A stretch of DNA of 64,000 nucleotides. Origin: Vicia villosa (lineage: Eukaryota > Streptophyta > Magnoliopsida > Fabales > Fabaceae). The stretch covers positions 79,768,364-79,832,363 of the forward strand of contig NC_081184.1 of assembly GCF_029867415.1 (NCBI RefSeq), given 5' to 3'. Shown piece by piece: positions 44,501 through 57,325 of the stretch. A model generated the notes under the pieces. It was not told where the DNA came from and did no database searches. It saw only the letters and a program-made list of their open reading frames with translations. The first letter of the stretch is position 1; each line of letters opens with the position of its first letter. The translations under genes were made by a program, and so were the position numbers.

Positions 44501-47500
44501 TATGATAAAACCCTAATTGTTTAGGTCTTAATTAAGTAAAAAATCTTTATTTTTATCTTAGTTAAGTTGACTTTTGTCAAATTCTCAAAACGGTTTTCAA
44601 TCTCCGAATAAATCAAACGATTAAGGTTTTCAAACAACAAAACCTTGTATCATTCCAAATCATTTTTCAAATTGCTTTTACACCAGTACTGTAAAGTACT
44701 GGGCCTCTAATAGAGTGTAAGTCCCAAACACCTTCTCTTCTTAGCTTGTTTTCAAAACTGTATTTTCAAAATCTTCTTTCTGTTTGCAAAACATTCTTCT
44801 GGTATTTGAAGGGCATTATTCCCGGTGAAACTCTTCATATACCTATGTGACCTTTGTCTATCTTCACTTCTTCTGTTTTCAAAAACCATTAACTGTTTAT
44901 CATATATATATTCAACTGTTATCAACAAAACAACAAAATTACTGTTGAGGCTCTGTACATACTTCTTCAATGGCCTCCACTCCATCCAGGTTAGGCTTTA
45001 CAAGCTTTCAATTTACAGTCTTTATTTAAATTACTGTCAAATATAAACTGTGCATATACTAGTTTAGAACTACGTTTGAGTATAAACCCTAGGACAGTTA
45101 AACTATATATATATTATAGGAATATGACCTAGGATTGAGAATGTCTTCCCGGTGAAGGCTCTTTCCTAATTAGAGATCTGTAGTTCAAACCCCCAAGATG
45201 AATTATTCCCGGTGAAACATCTTGGCAAAAACCTTAGAATCCAAAATATAGGACACACCCACCCAAAGAGGAATTATTCCCGGTGAAACCTCTTACCCAT
45301 TTGCTTAGAGCCAAAATAAGTTCAAAACTACATAGCTTTCTCTTGTGCTATAACAAGGACCCTCGATTAGCCTCCTCTTGGGCTTTGTACAAGGACCCAC
45401 AGGCTTCTTAAAAGCATTTCCAGCTTCCTCTTGAGCTTGTATACAAGGACCCATCAGGTTTCTTATAAACATAGGAACATGTCTTTAGTCACCTTTTAGC
45501 CTACCTTGGTGAGTTTCTTCCAATTTAAACCAGACTTTTAACAAGCCAAGTTTGTCTCAATTTTGCATTGAGTACACCTTTTGGAATGAGAGACATGGAC
45601 AGTCTCTGTCACCCTTATCTTCATCAATCCTCCTTAATAGAGTCTAGGATCCATGTTTTGGTCATCCTCAGCATTGAGTCAGCCTTTATCTTGGGCTTTA
45701 AACAAGAAGTCTCCACTAGATAATCTTTCTGCCAATCCTTTCATCCTTTAATAATTAATGGAGAGCTACCCAAATTATTCATTTCAATAAAAACCCCTGG
45801 AAAGGGTTAGCCTCCAAAGTCAATTAATAAAAATGTCAAAAAATAAAGATTCATCTCTCTTAGGAGATAATTTCCCAAAAGAGTCAAAACCCCTGGAAAG
45901 GGTCAGCCTCCAAAAAACATGATAAAGTCAGTCTTTTACCAAATAAATTCTCCAGCTGAGTCAAAATCCCTGGAAAGGGTTAGCTTCCAAAGAAAAACAG
46001 TCTTTTAATAAAATCTCTCCAGTAGAGTCAAAACCAACAAAAAACAGGTAGCCTCAACCTTGGGCTTCATACAAGGCACCCAAACAATAAAACTCCCCCT
46101 GTCAAGAGTCTGCCTCAACCTTGGGCATTATACAAGGCAGATAATAGAGTCTCCCCAGTGAGTTCTTCATCACTCAGTAGCCACAACCTTGGGCTTTGTA
46201 CAAGGCAGATAAACCATATTTTCATGTGTCAAAGATTCCTAACACTTAGGATCTTTTCCCCATAGAGTCATCCATACTCAGTTTAAAAAAGAGTCCGCCA
46301 CAACCTTGGGCTTTGTACAAGGCAGAAAATAATGTTTTCCTTAGCTAGAGTCAGCCACAACCTTGGGCTTTGTACAAGGCACATAAAATAGAGTCATTCA
46401 TTCAATTATCCTCAACAGTTAGCCACAACCTTGGGCTTTGTACAAGGCACACAAATAGAGTCTCCCTAAGTAGAGTCAGCCTCAATTCTGGGCTTTGTAC
46501 AGAACACAAAAAATACCCTGTAATTAATTCCCAGTGGAGTCATCTCCCTGAGTATAATAATTAATTAATCAATCAAAAAAGCCTCAAGCTTGGGCCTCAT
46601 ACAAGCCAGCTAAAGTCAAATCTTTTATACAGTAGATAGACATAGCTTATCTCTATAGAGAGATATTTTTATTACTCTACCACATTCAAACAAACAAACA
46701 TTTCAAATTTCAAATTTCAATCAAAGTCTCCCATTTAGGACTCTGAAAGACATGCTCTGGCACATCCCCAGACTTGTACACTTTCCCTAATTTGGACGAG
46801 CATCTTTCTTTCATTTAAGAGGCATCTGACTGGCATACTTGCACACACAAGTAAGGTCCCCCTCTTAAATGAAATGAATTCAATTATTCTGTCACTCTTT
46901 CAAAATGTTTGTGGTAGAATAGTACAAATATCTCTCTATAGAGATGATTTCATGTCTCTTTACTGTAAACAGAGATTTAATTCCAAGCTTCAACCTTGAG
47001 CTTCAAGCAAGGCACCAAAAACAAGTAATTTCCCTAGTTAGTTCCCAGAACTACATTAAGCTCTGACTTCCACTAGGGATATGTAGGCATGAGGTTCACA
47101 AGGAATCTCAGCGAGCTAATAAAATACCAAAAATAGTCAGTTTGTCTGTCTGTCTGTCTTTTAAAATTAATTCAATTCCTTCTCCTAATACAAAGGAGAA
47201 ACTTTCCCAATCATTAGCAATAAACACAATCACAATGACACAGAGAAGGTTCCTGTATAGTACTACAGATATGTAGGGTGTTTAAACACTTCCCTATGTA
47301 TAACCGACCCCCCGGACTCCAGAATTTCTAGTCTAGGTGAAATCCCCACACTTAGCAAACTCCTAGGGTTTAGTTGAGATCTTTTTTCCCCTTTCCTACT
47401 CGTAGGACCAATAAGAAAGTTCGTGTGATATCTTAGGAAGAACTGAAATAAAATTCATCCCACCACAGGCGCATTCTCCTTCCAAATTTCGCGTGAAGGG

Positions 47501-47554
47501 TCTAGCGTGCCGTCCTCCCAAGTGAAACGGGGAGGTAAAGAAAACGACACCACA
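41519..47554 (+). repeat. Ogre 3' LTR
   Basis: 6,036 bp, the same length as the 5' LTR, with scattered substitutions and compensating small indels. It repeats the palindrome (42,433-42,460), TATA box (43,049-43,056), tRNA-like modules (A box 44,006, B box 44,055) and hairpin motifs (45,370-47,010). Confidence 0.96.
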
Positions 47555-47559
47555 CAGGG
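47555..47559. repeat. Target site duplication CAGGG of the Ogre (right)
   Basis: Matches 22,073-22,077. The copia LTR resumes immediately after it. Confidence 0.97.
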
Positions 47560-47918
47560 CATTCAAGAAAATACTCCACAATCTTCTCCATGAAGATAAG
47601 GTTTCAATCATTAGTTTACTAAATATTCTCCATATTTAGAAACCAATCAAATATCTTGAAAATAGAGGCAATCTCTTATCCCTAAATCAAGCGCCACATA
47701 GGATTACATAATATTCCAAAATATTATCCACCTATACATAAAACTGACTTCAATAGATCTAGATGTAACCTAACAGACACGATGTCAAATGGACCCTGCA
47801 TAGGACATCATTCTCGACATATCTTCTTTTGTTGAAGTGAATAGAACATCTTGTTCAACATGTTCCCGTGAGTTAGTTTTACCAAACATAATTCCAGTCA
47901 TAAAACAGAGAATTAACA

Positions 47919-47930
47919 ATCTCCCCCTTT
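47919..47930 (-). other. Copia polypurine tract
   Basis: The minus strand reads AAAGGGGGAGAT directly before TGTTAATT, the start of the LTR. This is the usual PPT form in SIRE-type elements. Confidence 0.85.
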
Positions 47931-48594
47931 GGCTTATTTTGGCTAAATCAACTTAACAACTTAATGTTTGAAAATAAATCAAACACAACAGTAATTCTCA
48001 GCCCTGTAGAGAATACGCATCAGAAATTCTACAATCAGAGATGCAGCAGAAAAATGAACATGCAAGACATGTTAGTAGTCAGTTGAATCTGCACACATTA
48101 GTTGAGATAGGCAATTCCCAACCAATCAGTATGATATTAAGACATTTTGTTTGACATCTCTACACACATGCCAATCCAGCTTCTCTTCACACCTATTAAG
48201 GAGAATCATAACACTCCCCCTCAATAGCAACAACTCATCAGCAACACACTATAGAAAATAAATAAATTTCTCTCTCCCCCTCCTTCAGTGGTTAGTGTAA
48301 AATCGTACAATATTACTCCCCCTTTTTAGCCATAATAGGACAAAGAAAAGGTAAGTAAGTAACCAACAAAGAGAAACCACACACAAACATTAGCATATAA
48401 TTAATAATGCTAAACAAATCTTGTGCCAACACTAGCAAGTTACACTGAAATTCCTGGATCAAACGGATACCCTTGATGGTAACAAGATATCTGAATCCTC
48501 ACTGAAGTTGCACACTAGTCTCATTGGGAGAGAGACAGTGTTTTGATCTTTGTTCTTTCTCTTCAGTTCTTGACTGCAGCCCAGTCGATAATTG
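47931..48594 (-). other. Copia region between pol and the LTR
   Basis: About 660 bp with no gene recognised. Some SIRE elements carry an env-like ORF here, but nothing of the kind is visible. Several short C-rich blocks (CTCCCCCT) occur on the + strand. Confidence 0.6.
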
Positions 48595-50485
48595 CTATAA
48601 TTCTTCACACACATAGACGCCCAATTTGCTTCTTAATTTTCAAACTGAACTGCATCCAAAGCCTTTGTAAAATTATCAGCAAGTTGATTTTCTGTTTTCG
48701 CATGCTCGAGTGTTATGAGTTGGTCTTCAACAAGGTCCCTAATAAAATGATGCCTGTTGTCAATATGCTTAGTCCTAATGTGTTCAATAGGATTTTTGGA
48801 AATAGTTTTAGCACTCAAATTATCATAAAATAATGTCATAACATCTTGTGTGACATTGTATTCTTACAGTATTTGCTTCATCCATAAAAGTTGAGAACAA
48901 CTGCTACCTGTTATTATATACTCAGCTTCAGTTGTTCAAGGCGATACATAACTGCTTCTTGCTAAACCGCGAGATCAAGTTGTTTCCCATAAATAAACAT
49001 CCACTACAAGTACTCTTTCTATCATCAGCACTTCCAGCCCAATCAGCATCACAATAACCCGATAACGCAGAGTTTGAGTTATGTAAATACAATATACCAT
49101 AGTCACATGTACCATTCACATACTTCATAATTCTCTTTACTTGATTGAGATGACTTAATTTAGGTTCTGCTTGATACCTATCACATACTCCTACATAAAA
49201 ATTAATATCTAGTCTGCTTGCAATAAGGTAGAGAAGGTTACCAATCATGCTTCAGGTGTGTAGGAGCAAGAGTTCTTTTGTGACTGGAACTCTCCAACCC
49301 AAACTTCTTCACAATATTCTTTGCATATTTTCCTTGGCAAAAAAAAATATAGTCTTCCATCTACTTGATTTGTAACCCAAGAAAGTAGATTAATTCACCA
49401 ACCAAGCTCATCTCAAACTCAGATTGCATTTGCTTGATAAAATGTTGGACTATCTCATCTGACATCCCACCAAAGACAATGTCATCCACATAGATTTGAG
49501 CTACCATAAGTTTTACATCCTTCTCTTTGAAAAAGAGAGTCTTATCTATTCCACCCTTTTTGTATCCATGATAAACTAGAAACTCAGTCAATCTTTCATA
49601 CCAAGCTCTGGGAGCTTCTTTCAAACAATACAAGGCTTTCTTCAGTTTGAACACATGGTCTGGAAAGGCGGGATCACCGAAACCCTTTAGCAAATCAACA
49701 TACACCTCTTCATTCAGATAGCCATTTAGGAAGGCACTCTTTACGTCCATTTGGAACAACTTGAACTTTAAAATACATGCAACTCCGAGTAGTAACCTAT
49801 AGATTCCAGGCGAGCTACAGGAGAAAATGTCTCATTAAAGTCCACTCCCTCATTTGAGTGTATCCTTGAGCAACAAGTTTGGCTTTGTTTCTGGTAACAA
49901 CACCTTGTTCATCCAACGTGTTCCAATAACATTAATTCCTTCAGGTCTTGGAACTAAGTCCCAACCTCATTCCTCCTGAAGTGTTCAAGTTCCTCTTACA
50001 TATCATTAATCCAAAACTCATCAGTCAAGGTTTCCTTGACATTATTTGGTTCAACTTTTGAAACAAAGTAGGAGTTTGACACAACTTCTCTTTACGTGGT
50101 GGTTACCCCTTTATTTAGATCTCCTACGATAATCTCCTTAGGATGATCTTTCTGAATCCTGATAGAAGATCCTTTAGCAATTGTCTCTGTGTCTGCGGAT
50201 TCAACATTTGCATTTGAGTCACCACCATTACCGATCAGGGGAGGGGTTGTTTCAACATTCTCTGTAGGAGGAGATGTTTCAGCATTATCCATAGGAAGGA
50301 ATGTTCCAACATCATCTACGACATCAACTTGTTTTGGTGACTCATCAATCACCACATTTATGGACTCCGTCACCACCTTTGTTCTTGTGTTGAACACTCT
50401 ATATGCTCTACTGTTGGTAGAGTATCCCAGAAATATTCCCTCATAACTTTTAGGGTCCATTTTCCTTCTGTAATCTCGATGATTT
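48595..50485 (-). pseudogene. pol: SIRE-type copia pol, broken and truncated
   Basis: On the minus strand, from high to low coordinates: the integrase C-terminus (RRKMDPKSYEGIFLGYSTNS, near 50,465), a linker, then RT with several stops and frameshifts around 49,760-50,090. An open stretch at 49,759-49,361 carries FQMDVKSAFLNGYLNEEVYV, RAWYERLTEFL and the active site YVDD. RNase H then shows GYCDADWAGSADDRKSTCSG (near 49,050) and, after a break, TKHIDNRHHFIRDLVE and an end at about 48,595. Everything upstream of the integrase tail is lost at about 50,485, where nest B starts. It cannot be functional. Lineage by motif resemblance. Confidence 0.92.
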
Positions 50486-51312
50486 GTTGTCACGCACAGA
50501 TCAAAAACGAGTTTTTTATAAAAATGGTAGTTTAGCGGTAACGACAACTCGAATATCGTTCTCTCAAGGATTCTTGACTATTACTAACCAACAGTAAATC
50601 GATTTAGGGGGTTGGTTTTAGGATCGATTTTATAAATAGTACAATTAAGTGATTATGAAATAAGTGATTATAAAATAAGTCAATCTACCGATTCGATTCC
50701 TACCAATCATCGATTATTATAACTTCACTACCCTAAGCGGCCATTTCTGGTCGATTAAAATATCAACCGACAAGCGCAACAATATTATAAGAATTATATT
50801 TCTCGTTTGTCGAATTAAGCATTCGGTTAAGCATAAAGCGGATTAACGATTAAGCATACGATAAAATGCTTATAAATTGAAAAACTTAAATCAATCAAAC
50901 AAAACAATCTACTCTATGAATAATTTGATTAAGCAAATGATAAACACAAAGTGGAATTTAAGGAATAGGAATTATATTGCAAAATTATATTAATCTCATA
51001 GTATTGGAACCTGAATACGGAAGATTAACCAACGACGATTAGTTCTCTATCAATTCGTACAAGCTTGCCAAATTATTTTGTGAATAGTAAACGTGAGTGA
51101 ATGTTACACGGCCAAACCTAGGTGATAGTGAAAAGACCAAATCGGGTCATAACCCAATTGGGTCAAATACATAACCCAGGGCCATAACAAATGACCAAAA
51201 ACAAAAATATAACTAATGATGCAACTTAAACGGAATTATGGGAATTTGGCCACTTATCCAAATCAATCTTCAACCGATTAGCTAACAATTTGGCCACGAG
51301 CTTATACACAAC
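50486..51312. mobile_element. Unclassified LTR-like segment at the left edge of nest B
   Basis: It begins TGTCACGCACAG exactly where copia integrase homology stops, so it may be an LTR terminus. The rest is noncoding with many CGATTA or GATTAAG motifs. No partner LTR or ORF is in the window. Its counterpart for copy A should lie just left of position 1. Confidence 0.35.
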
Positions 51313-52053
51313 GTGTTTTAATACCTTATGCTACAACAAATGTTATATTTTGAATTGATATATAAAATATTATTTTAAATTAATATGTTGATTTTGTTAT
51401 ATATTTATGGAGAAAAATTAACTATAATTTTTTATGTGTAGTTTGTACTATTTCTCGATTAAAATATGTCAAGTGTATTTAAATATCATTTAGAAAGTAA
51501 AAATAGGAGGAAATTATACATTTGTCATTTTTTTATGGAAAATAGTATAAACTACACCTAAAGAATTGTATTTAAGTTTTCTCCTACATTTCTTAACAAG
51601 TCTTTCAACAAAAAAAAAATGCGGAACGAAAATTTCTTTTAACATATATTACTTGGTGGGAGATAGAGTCAAAATATCTTATGATTTTATTTATAAATGG
51701 TTATTAATTAATACTTTTACCAATGTTTTAAAAATCGGACCGGAGATCGATTAAACAAAGCTTCCGATTTAAGGTTTAATTGGTTCAACTGATTAAACTT
51801 ATGGTTGAATCTTTTATTAAATAAACTAATAATATGAAATTATTTTTTGATAGATATGTCACACATGATCATATGTTCACAACTTTGTCAAAATTTTGTT
51901 AAATAGACTAAAAAACAAACAAATTCAAAAAATCATCGATCGAAGTCCCAGAGGTCCACCATCACCTTCTTCAATCGCAACTCACAAGTATTCCACTAAA
52001 AATAGTCCTTCTCAACATACTCTTTGAATATCGTATGATTTTCTTATAGATGG
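51313..52053. repeat. Diverged AT-rich repeat X1 (copy B)
   Basis: The full left part of X1 as in copy A, ending in the GATGG target (52,049-52,053). Similarity to X2 (59,091) starts at GTGTTTTAA, which sets the left border of the repeat. Confidence 0.6.
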
Positions 52054-55000
52054 TGTAAACTCGGTTTTTGCGAACTGACTCCTTGCTCTTTTTTCTTTTT
52101 TTGATTTTTTTATATTTTTGCAAGAGTCGCCACCGACTTTTATTTTATCCAAATATATTAGGAAAGGCATAAAAGAACAGAAAAAGACCTTTTGACAGAT
52201 TTTGGGTTCGGGGGGTTGGTTATACAAAGGGAAGGTTTTAAGCACCCTTTGTATCCATGGTTATCCATGGGCTCTTAATTGCTTAGCTCACTTTTTAAAT
52301 GCTTTATTTATTTGAAAATAGAAGAAGTGAAGATGGACAATAGGTCACATAGGTCTCTGAAGAGTTTCACCAGGAATAATGCCCTTCAAATACCAGATGA
52401 AAGTTTTGAAAATAGATGAGAAGTTTTGAAAATACGTTGTTTGAAAATGAAAGTATTTGAGCAAGCAATTAGGAGTTATCTACTCTCAATTTATAAGATC
52501 TTTCCTATGCATTTAATACTTTTCTTAAATGATGGTATGATTAAAACAAAGTAACAAGAGGGAAAACCATAGAGGTGCAAGTGTGCAAAGTGCTTTTTTT
52601 AAAGTTTTATCTTGATTATTAATGTTTTAGCTCAAAGGAAAAAATATGGTCCAAGTGGACAAAAGGAAGATGATTGAAACATAAAGAATGCGTCCAAATG
52701 GACAAAGAAAAAATAGCGGAAGCATAAATAATATGTCCAAATGGACAAAGAGAAAATAACGGAAACATAAATAATATGTCCAAACGGACAAAGAGAAAAT
52801 AGCGGAAACATAAATAATATGTCCAAATGGACAAAGAAAAAATAGCGGAAACATAAATAATATGTCCAAATGGACAAAGAGAAAATAGCGGAAACATAAA
52901 TAATATGTCCAAATGGACAAAGAAAAAATAGCGGAAACATAAATAATATGTCCAAATGGACAAAGAAAAAATAGCAGAAATATAAATAATATGCCCAAAT
53001 GGACAAAGAAAAAATGACAGAAACATAAATAATATGTCCAAATGGACAAAGAGAAAATAACATAAACATAAATATGATGAATGATAAAATAAAGTATAAA
53101 AGAAGAAATATAAAGAACAATATAATAAAATGCGGAATTTAAAGTTAATTGTTAGTATGTTAGCACGCGAATCATCTTGAAGCTAGTCAAGTATATCCAC
53201 GATGTTAGTGAAGATCGATGGTGAGTGAATGATGATCTCGGATTTAAAGTTAATGAAAATTTATCAGAAGCTTGATAGAATCATAGCGACTACACGATAA
53301 ATTTCCAAAAGTCTTAAATCAACTGCATACAATCTCTGTCATATTTGATCTTTTATTCCAATTCGGGACAAAGAAAAAGATAAGAAATAATATCAAATAA
53401 TATACAAAAATAAATATAAAAACAAATTAAAGTTAATTCATTTTTTTTTTGTGATTTTTCTTGGAATTGATTTTAAGTTAATTAACAAGCTAATTAAAAT
53501 AATAATTATACAAATAATTAAACTTAACAAGAAAAATATTCTTTTTTATGTCAAGAATTAGATTATAAAAATATAAACCTAAATCTAAAAGGAAAATATT
53601 TTTGGAGTTTTTTGATTGGTTGAAAATAATTAAAAAAGCAATATTTACATAATTACTAATTAATTAAGCAAAATAAATTAATTATGAAAAGAAATAAAAT
53701 ATTTTTATGTTAAAAATTAAATAAACATTTTATCAACTTAAAACTAAAATTAAAACTTTTTTTTTTTGAGAAATTGAAAATATGCATAAATATGGAGTTT
53801 TTAATTCATGAACTCCTAACACTACTACATATTAAAAATTACATTGTACTTACTATATGATGTCCCAAGAATGGAATAGAGTGATTGAAATGATTGCAAG
53901 TGGCTATTTGAATGAGCCTTGATTTTTTACAAGTTAATTGAAACTTTTGGAAAATATAAAACTTATGCTATGACTTTGGTGTATGTTGTTGTGCTCTCCT
54001 CTTGTTCCTCCTCTCTTTTTTTCTCCTTTTTTTTCTCTTCTTGAATGAAGAAAATGAAGTTCTATTTATAGGCAAATGATTTGATATGGAAGCCTTGCAA
54101 GTTGGAATTGTCATGATTAATTTTGTGGAAAAAAATGGAATATTCTTTCAATGAGTGCATTTCTTTAACCATGGTTAAAACACTCAAGTGTTATTCTCTT
54201 CAATCTTGCAATAATATCTTTAAGCATCTTGAATTGGTCTTGATTGGCAACCATAAGCATCTTTGATAATATCTTTGAATTATCTCACTTTAATTAAACT
54301 TTAAATGAATAAAATTTAATTAAAATGAAATAAAAGTGTCATGAATCATGGATAGGTCGTGGATTCCCTTTAGACATATGGTAATCAAGATTGAATCACA
54401 AAAGAATTGGCCTTTTTGAAAAAGAATCAAGTTTTGGTCATTACTTGTTTTATGCATTTTTCCAAAAAAGGTCAACTTCATCAAGGCATATCTCCCTCAA
54501 TTTTGATCTTATGAAAGTGATCTTGTACTTTTTCGAAAGCCCAAGATGTCCTCTACAAGCCACTTTGGAAGCGTTTTTGTATTTGGAGAAGTTATCTTGA
54601 TGATATGGGCTTTGACAAAAAACTGCTTTTCGTTGACTTTGAAAATGACCTGTAATGTTTTTACTTATATCACTTAGGCGGAAGCATTTCTTGACCTTGG
54701 TCCCAACATCAAAGTTGTAGAGAATTGAATTTCCTTGAGAATGAGCTTTGGTTGGAATTTTTCTGATAAATTATGAGAGAGTTATGGTCGGTCAAAGTTC
54801 AATTGACTTTTTGGTAAAAAACTCTAATTTTGCAATTTTGAGTTTTGCTGATTTCTGAACTTTTCTTGATGAATTATGATAAATCCTTGATCAATTGATG
54901 AATATTTTGACAAAATATGGATGTTGACAAAAAATTGCATTTTTTGACTGTCTGTTGACTTTTTGGTCAAACTGGTCGTCTGTTGACTGTTTGAGCTGTT

Positions 55001-56597
55001 GACTGTGCGTCCGAGCGGATCGAAGTTTGAAAATTTTTCTGGTGGTACTTTGAGATATATGGAGATCCATGAAATCCATTTGAGGTCTCAAAAACTCATT
55101 CTCCTGAAAAAAAAACAAAAAACCTAGTTAGGGACTGTTTGTGTAGGAGACAGTTAGGCGTACCTGATTTTTGTGCAGTGTTTAGTCTCTGTTGATCACG
55201 TGATTATCAGAAGACTTCTAGAACAAAATCTTGGAAATTTGAAGTGCGAAAAATTGATTTGACTGATGGTACAAACACGGAGAATTGCGCTGATAGCGGG
55301 TTTGACTGGTAACTAGTTGTCCGGGTATTAACGTAACAGTTAAAGTGAAAACTTAACAGTTAAAGTCAATTTTTCCTTTTTGTTTTTTTGTTGTGTTAAT
55401 GGTGAGAAATTATTTACACGATTTGTTATAAAAACACAAATATAATAAATAACTAAAATACACTGTACACGAACAAAATTACCGTCAATAATAAGATTGA
55501 AAGGGATTTAATGCATAGAAAAATAAATATTTAACTAGCAATAAACACACATAATATTATCTTACTAGTTAAACAACGGTATAATAGATAGTGTAATACT
55601 TAATACTGACAGTACAAATATTGCCTAAACAAAACGTAGCGAACAGTACGGTAAACATAAAGAACGGTACATTCTAAAAAACAGAAGATACGACAAACTC
55701 TACATATGACGATTAATAATCCATGCTATGAACAACAGAAAATAGATGATCGGAAGTGTAACCATCGCAGGTCCGCATTTTTCAGGACTATGCAGACAGA
55801 AGAAGGACATGATCACCGTAAAAATAGTGACGACTATAAGAAAAAGTGTATCCATCCACTTTGCCATTTTTGCCGGGGAAGAAGAAAATAATTATGAGAT
55901 AGTGTGATAGAAATTTGGGAGATGAGTGAAATTTGATGTGAGAATTTATGGAGAAAATGAGGAGTATTTATAGAGTGAAAAGAGAGAGATAGAGACGTTG
56001 GGAATGGAGTGTTACAGTTTTGAATAGTAGTAGGATTTGAAAAAAAGTATGGTAGGTTTTGAAAAGAAAAGGGGTATAGAATAAAGCTAGAATTTGATTT
56101 GAAAGAAAGAGATTTGAAAAGAAAGGAAGATATTTGAAAAGAAAGAAAGAGATTTTGAAAAAATAATATAGTATAAAAATTAGTGAGAAATAAAACCAAT
56201 AATAATTTAATTGTTACCAGTATAATCTGAAACCCGGACTCCGCGCCTGCAAATTTTAATTCTGTACCAACTGCGTCAGCATTATTTATCTGAAAATAAA
56301 TCTGAAATAAACAGTGTATGAAGTGATAAACTGTATTTGGCGTTTATGTAAGAATATATTTAGCAGCGAACCAAAATACTGTATAAAAAATTCTAAAAAT
56401 TGAGTATTTATAAAATCAGGATATTTATGAAATAAAAATCCAAGATTGTATAAAACTCCAAATTTTTAGACAGAAGTCTGTTGACTTCTTTTTCTTTTTT
56501 TTTTTAAAAAACGCAGGCAAATTTTGGGGTATAACAATATTGATCATAACACTTAGAAAATGATGGGATCTTAGAGGTCAAAAATTGGGGTGCAACA
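52054..56597 (-). mobile_element. Ogre/Tat-type solo LTR, minus strand (copy B)
   Basis: 4,544 bp, uninterrupted, flanked by GATGG at 52,049-52,053 and 56,598-56,602. Same element as 718-12,831. It gives the empty target site of the Athila near 54,580. Minus-strand TATA candidates are at 54,063-54,070 and 55,965-55,972. Confidence 0.87.
52645..53073. repeat. 43-bp tandem repeat, about 10 units (copy B)
   Basis: Same unit as 1,309-1,694, with one more copy. All three minus-strand frames are open through it only because of the repeat. Confidence 0.9.
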
Positions 56598-57325
56598 GAT
56601 GGTTATATATTAATACATTTATTCTATTACTATTGATCAAATTTAATTATTATAAATGATTAGGTAGTGGAATGATCACTAAAATTTATTATTATTTTTT
56701 ACAATTATTATTTTGTAGTTCAACTAAAGGAGTAGAATACCACTAATTAAGGCAAGATTAATAGTAGAAGATGAGAAGTTGGGCCAAATATTATTTAAAA
56801 AACTGTATCATAAATAAGTCACTTATTTTAAATTTTTAAAAATTATACGGAAAAATATATACAACAACAATTAAGCCTTATTTCATTAAGAAAAAAATTT
56901 AGAAATTACATCAATCAGACTCTTCGAGTTCTTTCATCAACTTCCCGAATCATATTTCATAAGTCTTCCACTAGAAAATTCATTCCTAACTAGTTATTTC
57001 CTTCACTGAAAATACACCAACTTGAATTTTCTATTTCAGATTGTCCATACCGTGTAAGATGGTTAAAGAAACAAAAAAGATATAAAAAAATTCCAGCAAT
57101 CGGACTCTAGAGGATCACCTTCACTTTAAAAGATCATAATTTAGAAATCGTCAACTTGAAAAAGTCATTTCAAATGACTCTTTCCTACTTAAGAAAATAT
57201 AGACTTACATTTCCAATATCAAACTGTTCAATTTTTGTTAAATAGACTAAAAAAAAAATCAAAACATTTATCGATCGAACTCCCGGAGGTCCACCATTTC
57301 CTTCTCTAATAATAATTTTTTTTAA
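56598..57325. repeat. TSD GATGG (right) and resumed repeat X1 (copy B)
   Basis: Same as 12,832-13,560. No gene seen. Confidence 0.55.

Larger units (their letters stand above)
22078..47554 (+). mobile_element. Complete Ogre retrotransposon (Ty3/gypsy, Tat)
   Basis: 25,477 bp with identical-length 6,036-bp LTRs, a CAGGG target duplication, a tRNA-Arg-type PBS, ORF1, gag-pro, RT/RNH/aRNH/INT and a PPT. This is the full Ogre plan: an extra ORF before gag, an intron between protease and RT, two RNase H domains and a long 3' UTR with tandem repeats. All three frames are uninterrupted and the catalytic residues are present, so it may be autonomous. LTR differences seen by eye are well under 2%, so the insertion is young, though older than the Athila. 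It sits inside a copia LTR. Confidence 0.96.
21072..47918 (-). mobile_element. SIRE-type copia LTR split by the Ogre
   Basis: The LTR reads on the minus strand from TGTTAATT (47,918) to ATTTCA (21,072). Without the Ogre and one TSD copy it is about 1,365 bp (47,918-47,560 plus 22,077-21,072). On one side it is preceded by a PPT and pol, as a 3' LTR should be. On the other it is followed by a PBS and gag, as a 5' LTR should be. One LTR therefore serves both roles, the signature of a tandem copia array produced by LTR-LTR recombination. Confidence 0.85.

Noticed and set aside
20245..50547. One ordinary copia element with gag and pol interrupted by the Ogre
   Set aside because: On the minus strand gag lies downstream of pol with an LTR between them, so the order is wrong for a single element. 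A tandem or recombined arrangement is required.
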